From Caballeronia peredens (lineage in GTDB: Bacteria; Pseudomonadota; Gammaproteobacteria; Burkholderiales; Burkholderiaceae): DNA of 64,000 nucleotides. The translations under genes were made by a program, and so were the position numbers. The stretch spans positions 62,001 to 126,000 of the forward strand of contig FCOH02000003.1 in the NCBI GenBank assembly GCA_001544595.2. The letters run 5' to 3'. A model generated the notes under the pieces. That model had not been told where the DNA came from. It worked only from the letters and a program-made list of their open reading frames with translations, and did no database searches. Every line of letters begins with the position of its first letter. Within the stretch, counting starts at the first letter, position 1. Positions 58,879 to 64,000 of this stretch are shown here, piece after piece.

Positions 58879-58958
58879 GAATACGCGAAGACTGCTCTGG
58901 TTTCCGGGATGCCGCAAACATCGACCGTTAGTTGCTTTGAACGGAGAATTGCAAATTT

Positions 58959-58990
58959 GTTGAATGCTATTCCAATTTCAACTAGCATTC
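58959..58990. promoter_or_regulatory. Overlapping palindromes before the AroE-like gene
   Basis: GTTGAA (58959-58964)/TTCAAC (58977-58982) and GAATGCTA (58962-58969)/TAGCATTC (58983-58990) interlock. The left part GAATGCTATTCCA resembles the TGGAATACTATTCCA site at 56091-56105, so the same regulator may bind both. Confidence 0.5.
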
Positions 58991-59032
58991 ATATCTAGAC
59001 CTAAACGTGTTGATCAGGAGGCAAGCAAGGCA

Positions 59033-59860
59033 ATGGCGCAGGACACATCTTTTTCCGCATCGCTCGATGCGGGCTTGAGCGGCGCGACTCGCGTGTATTT
59101 CATCGTCGGCGATCCGATTGCGCAGGTGCGCTCGCCATCGGGCGTGACGGCGGCGCTGCGCGCGGCCGGACGCGACGCGATCGTGATTCCGGCGCACGTC
59201 GCGCCCGCGGATCTCGACGCATTCTTCGCGGGCATCGCGCGGCTGCAGAATTGCGACGGCGTCATCATCACCGTGCCGCACAAGTTCAGCGCGACGGCGT
59301 TCTGCAACACGCTGACGGACGAGGGCGCGTTCCTCGGCGCCGTCAACATGCTCAAACGCAACGCCGACGGCAGTTGGCACGGCGGTGCATCGGACGGTAT
59401 CGGCATGGTCGCGGCGCTTCGCGATGCGGGCTGCGAGCCGAAGGGCAAGCGCGCGCTCCTGATCGGCGCGGGCGGCGCGGGCTCGGCGATCGGCCATGCG
59501 CTCGTCGAGGCGGGCGTCGGCTCGCTCGCGATCAGCGACTTCGACGCCGCGCGCACGAGCGCCCTCGCCTCGCGTCTGACCGCGCTGAACCGCGGCGCGG
59601 TGAGCGTCGCGGACGACGCCGCTGCGGAAACCTACGATCTGATCGTGAACGCGTCGCCGGCGGGAATGCGTGCCGGCGATCCGCTGCCGATCGACGTCTC
59701 GCGCCTTCCCGCGACAACCTTCGTCGGCGACGTGGTGACCAAGCCGCCGCTCACGCCTTTCATCGAAGCCGCCCGCGCTCGCGGCTGCACGACCGTCACG
59801 GGCACGCAGATGTTCGGCCGCGTATGCGATGCGATCGTCGACTATCTGGTGAAGGAATGA
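59033..59860 (+). CDS. Shikimate/quinate dehydrogenase-like protein (AroE family)
   Basis: 275 residues. Catalytic K84 in ITVPHKF, N105 in GAVNML and D121 in SDGIG are kept, and the cofactor motif is LLIGAGGAGSAIG. The N-terminal substrate loop reads QVRSPSG where AroE and YdiB have SLSP, so the first carboxylate-binding Ser is Val. That, and its place in a catabolic region, suggest a degradative paralogue acting on a related ring acid or alcohol rather than the biosynthetic enzyme. An AGGAGG lies about 13 bases before the ATG. Confidence 0.85.
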   Translation: MAQDTSFSASLDAGLSGATRVYFIVGDPIAQVRSPSGVTAALRAAGRDAIVIPAHVAPADLDAFFAGIARLQNCDGVIITVPHKFSATAFCNTLTDEGAFLGAVNMLKRNADGSWHGGASDGIGMVAALRDAGCEPKGKRALLIGAGGAGSAIGHALVEAGVGSLAISDFDAARTSALASRLTALNRGAVSVADDAAAETYDLIVNASPAGMRAGDPLPIDVSRLPATTFVGDVVTKPPLTPFIEAARARGCTTVTGTQMFGRVCDAIVDYLVKE

Positions 59861-59993
59861 CGTCGCCGAATTGAAACGCAGTGCTTCGTAACCGCGATTG
59901 TCCTGCGCGCCGGCGTCGGCCATACTGAATCTGGCTGCTCTGTCTCCTCTCGCGTCCGATCGCAGTTGCGGAACCCACAGCCGGACGCGCCCT

Positions 59994-60021
59994 CGCCGCC
60001 TGATATAGGCGGCGTTTTTTT
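59994..60021 (+). terminator. Rho-independent terminator after the AroE-like gene
   Basis: CGCCGCCT (59994-60001) and AGGCGGCG (60007-60014) form a perfect stem with loop GATAT, followed by seven T bases. Textbook intrinsic terminator. Confidence 0.93.
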
Positions 60022-60107
60022 GCGCGCGCTTTACCTCCCGCGTAATTGTCCGCCCTCCTTCGCTCGGCGACGATGCACTCACACTGTTCATCGACAAGGA
60101 GACGGAC

Positions 60108-60989
60108 ATGCCCGCAGCACTGCATCGAGATCACGCCGCCCTCGCCCGCCCGGGCTTCATTCGCGCGGCCGGCGACGTCGAACTCTTCTATCGCGACTGG
60201 CGCGACGACAGCGTTCCTGGCAACGGCAGGACGATCGTGTTCGTCGCCAGCTACTCGCTGCCGAGCGACATGTGGGCCTATCAGATGTTGCCGCTCGTGC
60301 GCCGGGGTTTTCGCTGCGTCGCCTACGACCGGCGCGGTCACGGCCGTTCGAGCGATCCCGGCGGCGGCTACGATTACGACACGCTCGCGAACGACCTCGC
60401 CGCCGTCATCGACGCGCTCGATTTGTCCGACGTCACGCTCGTCGGCTATTCGATGGGCGGCGCGGAAGCCGTGCGCTATCTGACGCGCCACGGCAGCGCG
60501 CGGGTCGCGCGACTCGCGCTGATCGCCTCCACCGTGCCGATGCTCGCGCAGGCGTCCGACAATCCCGGCGGCATCGAGCGCGCCTGCGTCGATGCTTTCC
60601 AGCACGATCTGATGACCGACTATCCGCTCTGGCTCGCCGACAACGCTAGGCCGTTCGCGGGCCCGGACGTGTCGGAGGCGATGATCGGCTGGATCAGGGA
60701 AATGGCGTTGCGCACCTCGCAGCAGGCGCTCTACGCGTGCAACGAAACCGTGAGCAGCGGCGATTTCCGGGCCGAACTGCGCGATGTGGATGTGCCGACG
60801 CTCATCGTTCAGGGCGATTGCGACGCGTCCAATCCGCTCGAACTGACTTCGCAACGCACGGCGCGGCTGATCCCCGATGCCAGGCTCGTGGTGTACGAAG
60901 GCGCGCCGCACGGCGTCTTTCTCTCCGATGCCGCGCGCCTGACCGCCGATCTCGCGGCGTTCGCGAGCAGCTCTGTGGCAACGGCTTAA
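60108..60989 (+). CDS. Alpha/beta hydrolase (chloroperoxidase/esterase type)
   Basis: 293 residues. Nucleophile elbow GYSMGG, acid in VQGDCDASN and His in EGAPHGVF form the triad; CVAYDRRGHGRSSDP is the usual strand-turn before it. The fold group covers esterases, lactonases and cofactor-free haloperoxidases. No signal peptide. AAGGAG precedes the ATG. It comes after a strong terminator, so it is a separate unit; a lactone- or ester-opening role in the neighbouring catabolism is possible but unproven. Confidence 0.88.
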   Translation: MPAALHRDHAALARPGFIRAAGDVELFYRDWRDDSVPGNGRTIVFVASYSLPSDMWAYQMLPLVRRGFRCVAYDRRGHGRSSDPGGGYDYDTLANDLAAVIDALDLSDVTLVGYSMGGAEAVRYLTRHGSARVARLALIASTVPMLAQASDNPGGIERACVDAFQHDLMTDYPLWLADNARPFAGPDVSEAMIGWIREMALRTSQQALYACNETVSSGDFRAELRDVDVPTLIVQGDCDASNPLELTSQRTARLIPDARLVVYEGAPHGVFLSDAARLTADLAAFASSSVATA

Positions 60990-61002
60990 AAGTGTGTGAA
61001 AA

Positions 61003-61031
61003 ACTCGGCGTTTGTCGGATAAACGCCGAGT
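61003..61031 (+). terminator. Hairpin after the hydrolase gene
   Basis: ACTCGGCGTTT (61003-61013) pairs perfectly with AAACGCCGAGT (61021-61031) around a 7-base loop. It lies 14 bases past the hydrolase stop. No T run follows, but the stem is long. Confidence 0.6.
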
Positions 61032-61181
61032 CGCGGCGTGTTTCGAAACACTCATATCAAAACACTCTGGAAGAATCCCGGCACACCGTAGCACTGCGAA
61101 TTGACAGCGATGCGCGCCGCATGAAAGCATCGCCGCGCAGTCATCTTCACGACGTCCACCCGTCAACCGGAGTTCACCGCG

Positions 61182-61667
61182 ATGATCTTCCACGCCTCCA
61201 TTCCCGCCCACGATCCGAAACACGTCGCGCACGTGCTCGCCGAACTGTGGGACGGCTTCGCTGCGCCCTTCTCGCCGTTTCCCGATGCGTGGATGGCGGT
61301 CGCGGGCGACGATCGCGGCAGCATCATCGAGGTGTACCCGAGCGACCAGGTGATCACGCCCGGCGGCGGTCACGAGGAAAGCGTGAGCTATGGCGCGGCG
61401 CTTGCCCATCGTCCGCAGTACAGCGCCTTCCACATGGCCATCGCGACGCAGAAATCGAGCGACGAAGTCATCGCAATCGGCGAGCGCGAGGGCTGGCGTG
61501 CGGTGCACTGCACGCGCGGCAACAACTTCTTTCATGTGATCGAATTCTGGATCGAAAACTCGACGATGCTCGAATTCCTCACGCCCGACATGCAGGCCGA
61601 ATATCTCGCCTTCGCGACGCCCGAGAATTTCAAGGCGATGGCGGCGGCCGCCGCCGTGCCGCAATGA
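61182..61667 (+). CDS. Hypothetical protein, 161 residues
   Basis: Not assigned to a function. It begins MIFHASIPAHDPKHVAHVLAELWDG and is rich in aromatic residues and His (FHVIEFWIENSTMLEFLTPDM). The paired beta-like stretches (SIIEVYPSDQVI and SAFHMAIATQKSSDEVIAI) suggest a small alpha/beta, VOC-like or SnoaL-like fold. Cytoplasmic, no signal peptide. It sits between a hydrolase and a convergent MFS gene, 28 bases from the latter. Confidence 0.7.
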   Translation: MIFHASIPAHDPKHVAHVLAELWDGFAAPFSPFPDAWMAVAGDDRGSIIEVYPSDQVITPGGGHEESVSYGAALAHRPQYSAFHMAIATQKSSDEVIAIGEREGWRAVHCTRGNNFFHVIEFWIENSTMLEFLTPDMQAEYLAFATPENFKAMAAAAAVPQ

Positions 61668-61695
61668 GCGCCTGAAACAGGCGCTCGATAAACGC

Positions 61696-63036
61696 TCAGC
61701 GCGGCGCGGACGCGTCGCCGCGCAGGCCGAACATCAGGGCCGCGCCGCTCGCGAACAGCAGCAGCGCCAGCAGATGCACGGCGAGATCCATGTTGCCGGT
61801 CGCGGTGCGGATCTGCCCGATCACCCACGGGCTCACGATACCGCTCGTGATGCCGATGCTGCTGATGAACGCGATGCCCGCAGCCGCGCTGTTGCCCGGC
61901 AAATGGCTGGCGGGCACGGCCCAGAAAATCGGTAGCGCGGCGAAGATCAGGACGGCCGCGAGCGACAAAATCGCGAGCATCAGCGGCAAGCTCGGAAGAT
62001 GCAGCGTCAGCGCCGCGAGCGCGATGCCGCCGCCGACCGTGCAGCACGCGAAGTGCTTGCGCCGCTCGCCCGCGCGATCCGAATGGCGCGCGATGAAAAT
62101 CAGCCCCACCGCGCCGACCGCATTCGGCACAACCGTATAGAGGCTGACGGACATCACATCGGTGATGCCGAAATCGCGGATCATCAGCGGCATCCAGAAG
62201 CTCAGCGTGAGCGATGCGCACGTCAGCGAGAAATAGATGAACGCAAAGAGATAGATACGCGGATTGCGCAGCGCATCAAAGAGACCGCGGTGATCGTGCG
62301 CATGCGGCGCGCCGCTCGTTGCTGAACACAGCGCGGCGAGCCGTTCTTGCTCCGCCTGCGTGAGCCAGCGCGCGTCGCGCGGCGCATCCACCAGCAGGCG
62401 CAACGCGAGCAAGCCGAGCAGCACGGCGGGCGCGCCTTCGATGGCGAACATCCATTGCCAGCCGTGCAGACCCATGACGCCCGCCATGTCGCGCATGATC
62501 CAGCCCGACACGAGCCCGCCGAACACGCCCGCGACCGCGACGCCCGCAAAAAACACCGACATCACCGCCGCGCGCCGGCTCGCCGGGAACCAGTACGTCA
62601 GATACAGCACGATGCCCGGGAAGAAACCCGCCTCGAACACGCCGAGCAGAAAGCGCAGCAAATAAAAATGGCCGGGCGTCGCGACGAACATCATGCCGAC
62701 GGACGCCGCGCCCCACAGCAGCATGATCCGCGTAAAAGTGCGGCGCGCGCCGAACTTCGCGAGCAGCAGATTGCTCGGCACTTCGAACAGCACATAGCCG
62801 ACATAGAACACGGCGGCGCCGAGACCGTACATCGCGTCGGAGAAACCGAGATCGTGCTTCATCTGCAATTGCGCGAAGCCGATGTTGATGCGGTCCAGAA
62901 ACGACACGACATAACACAGGAACAAAAACGGAATGATGCGCCACGCGACTTTGCGGAACAGCGCATCGTCCGACTGGATGTGCGCATCCGCGGCGGCGCT
63001 CGGGCTGAGCGCCGCCGTGCTGATCGACTTCGACAT
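61696..63036 (-). CDS. MFS transporter, anion:cation symporter (ACS) type
   Basis: 446 residues, 12 helices. FLDRINIGFAQLQMKHDLGFSDAMYGLGAAVFYVGYVLFEVPSN is the family signature. It is a close paralogue of the carrier at 38.5-39.8 kb. It lies between the hydrolase region and a metallo-beta-lactamase-fold gene read in the same direction (99 bases upstream), with which it may be co-transcribed. Uptake of an organic anion for the 50-61 kb pathway is the simplest role. Confidence 0.9.
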   Translation of the reverse strand: MSKSISTAALSPSAAADAHIQSDDALFRKVAWRIIPFLFLCYVVSFLDRINIGFAQLQMKHDLGFSDAMYGLGAAVFYVGYVLFEVPSNLLLAKFGARRTFTRIMLLWGAASVGMMFVATPGHFYLLRFLLGVFEAGFFPGIVLYLTYWFPASRRAAVMSVFFAGVAVAGVFGGLVSGWIMRDMAGVMGLHGWQWMFAIEGAPAVLLGLLALRLLVDAPRDARWLTQAEQERLAALCSATSGAPHAHDHRGLFDALRNPRIYLFAFIYFSLTCASLTLSFWMPLMIRDFGITDVMSVSLYTVVPNAVGAVGLIFIARHSDRAGERRKHFACCTVGGGIALAALTLHLPSLPLMLAILSLAAVLIFAALPIFWAVPASHLPGNSAAAGIAFISSIGITSGIVSPWVIGQIRTATGNMDLAVHLLALLLFASGAALMFGLRGDASAPR

Positions 63037-63135
63037 GTCTCGCTCCAGATGGGCGTGCAGAGGCCGGCGTCTCGCGCGCCTTGAGCCTGAGGGGAAAGCG
63101 CGGCACGTTTCAGCACGCGCCGCGAGAGGTGAACG

Positions 63136-64000
63136 TCAGTCCTGCAGCGCGGCCCACATGTCCTTGTCGCGCTCGGCCGTCCAGACGCGCGGATGTTTGA
63201 TGCCGCTCGCCTCGTCGTAAGCGCGCGAGACGTCGAACGGCAGACAGTGCTCGTAGATGAAGACGTGGCCGAATTTCGGGTCCATCGACTTGCGGGTATG
63301 CGCCATTGCGCCCTTCAGGTCGAGCTTGTCGGCGACGGCTTCCTTGCCGGCCTGCAGCAGCGTCGTGACGAAATCCTTCGTGTAGTCGAGACCTTTGTCG
63401 ACATCCGCCGGCGACAGCAGTGCGGGGCCGCGTCCCGGCACGAGCTTCTCGGCCTTCAGCGCACGCAGCGCTTCGAGCGTCGCGGGCCATTCGGCAAGCT
63501 GCGCGTCGCCGCAATAGCAGGCGGCGTCGTACTCGACGAGATCGCCCGAAAACAGCACTTTCTGCGACGGCAGCCAGACGACCGTGTCGCCCTTCGTATG
63601 GCCCGAGCCGAGATGCGCGATCTTCACTTCGAGCTTGCCGAGCCAGAGCGTGATTTCCTTTTCGAAGACGAGCGTCGGCCAGGTCAGGCCCGGCACCGTC
63701 TCGACGCCGGCGAACAGCCGCGGAAAGCGCTCGATTTCCGACTTCATGTCCTGCTCGCCGCGCTCGACGATCATCTCGTAAGTGCCGCGGCTCGCGATCA
63801 CCTGCTGCGCGCCCTCGTTGAAATACGCCGACGCGCCCAGCACGCGCACCGCGTGGTAATGCGACAGCACGACGTATTTGATCGGCTTGTCGGTGACGCT
63901 GCGGATCTTCGCGATCAGGTCCTGCGCCATCGCGGGCGTGGCGGTGGTATCGACGATCAGCACGCCGTCGTCGCCGATGATCACGCCCGAGTTCGGATCG
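63136..64000 (-). CDS. Metallo-beta-lactamase-fold hydrolase (N-terminus cut by window edge)
   Basis: About 288 residues are visible; the frame stays open to the window end (DPNSGVIIGDDGVLIVDT), so the start lies outside. The MBL layout is there: IIGDDGVLIVDTTATPAMAQDLI, the metal loop SHYHAVRVLGAS, then HLGSGHTKGDTVVWLPSQKVLFSGDLVEYDAACY. The loop is HYHAVR instead of HxHxDH, so the Asp and third His are replaced, while the later GHTKGD and GD residues remain. A single-metal or altered enzyme is implied. Members include thioesterase-like, SoxH-like and quinoprotein-relay hydrolases. Confidence 0.85.
   Translation of the reverse strand, partial: DPNSGVIIGDDGVLIVDTTATPAMAQDLIAKIRSVTDKPIKYVVLSHYHAVRVLGASAYFNEGAQQVIASRGTYEMIVERGEQDMKSEIERFPRLFAGVETVPGLTWPTLVFEKEITLWLGKLEVKIAHLGSGHTKGDTVVWLPSQKVLFSGDLVEYDAACYCGDAQLAEWPATLEALRALKAEKLVPGRGPALLSPADVDKGLDYTKDFVTTLLQAGKEAVADKLDLKGAMAHTRKSMDPKFGHVFIYEHCLPFDVSRAYDEASGIKHPRVWTAERDKDMWAALQD

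Noticed and set aside
59033..59860. Assignment as housekeeping aroE
   Set aside because: Catabolic context and altered SxS motif argue for a paralogue, so no gene symbol was given.

Overview
The window is about 64 kb of GC-rich chromosomal DNA. Gene density is high and spacing tight, with many ATGA or TGATG stop/start overlaps. The gene set includes a trimeric autotransporter with an ESPR-type signal, PHA depolymerase and phasin genes, a BKACE enzyme, phosphoketolase, Lhr helicase and several ACS-type MFS carriers. Together these suggest a soil or plant-associated member of the Burkholderiaceae, of the Paraburkholderia/Caballeronia type. No rRNA, tRNA, insertion sequence, prophage or CRISPR array was seen.

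Layout. 0-6 kb: a PotABCD-type ABC importer read leftward, an aldose 1-epimerase at the left edge and a GntR/FCD regulator, with two identical-type palindromes between regulator and importer. 6-15 kb: trimeric autotransporter adhesin, BKACE enzyme, small exported proteins, an EF-hand protein plus two-component system, and an acyltransferase. 15-22 kb: carbon-storage genes (PHA depolymerase, phasin) with a GST, a Crp/Fnr regulator, a zinc alcohol dehydrogenase and small proteins. The PHA depolymerase and GST diverge from two face-to-face sigma-54 (-24/-12) promoters, and an Fnr/Anr-type box lies near the phasin. 22-32 kb: methyltransferase, transmembrane Ser/Thr kinase, an orphan double-glycine peptide, Lhr-type helicase and phosphoketolase.

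32.3-38.4 kb is the most unusual part. It is a one-strand operon with an AT-rich front. It starts with a 77-residue peptide carrying three near-identical 17-residue repeats. It then encodes a JmjC/cupin Fe(II)/2-oxoglutarate oxygenase, an MFS exporter, a class I methyltransferase, a protein with a winged-helix-like C-terminus, and a methyltransferase-HTH-DUF2087 fusion. Precursor, modifying enzymes and exporter in one translationally coupled unit look like a ribosomally made, post-translationally modified peptide (RiPP) locus of a type I do not recognise.

38.4-50 kb: an HMG-CoA lyase / CoA-transferase / MFS operon with its LysR regulator and a thioesterase; an aldehyde dehydrogenase and FAD oxidase pair resembling the pipecolate/lysine amaB-amaA genes, with a divergent XRE-cupin regulator; a cytochrome P450; and a toxin-antitoxin pair. 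50-64 kb: an IclR-headed catabolic region with two KstD-like flavoproteins, a NIPSNAP protein, a TIM-barrel isomerase, an SDR, a SulP carrier, an AroE-like dehydrogenase, an alpha/beta hydrolase, an MFS carrier and a metallo-beta-lactamase-fold protein cut by the right edge. GGAAT/ATTCC palindromes in three of its control regions suggest a shared regulator. The substrate may be an alicyclic acid or ketone, but that is inference.
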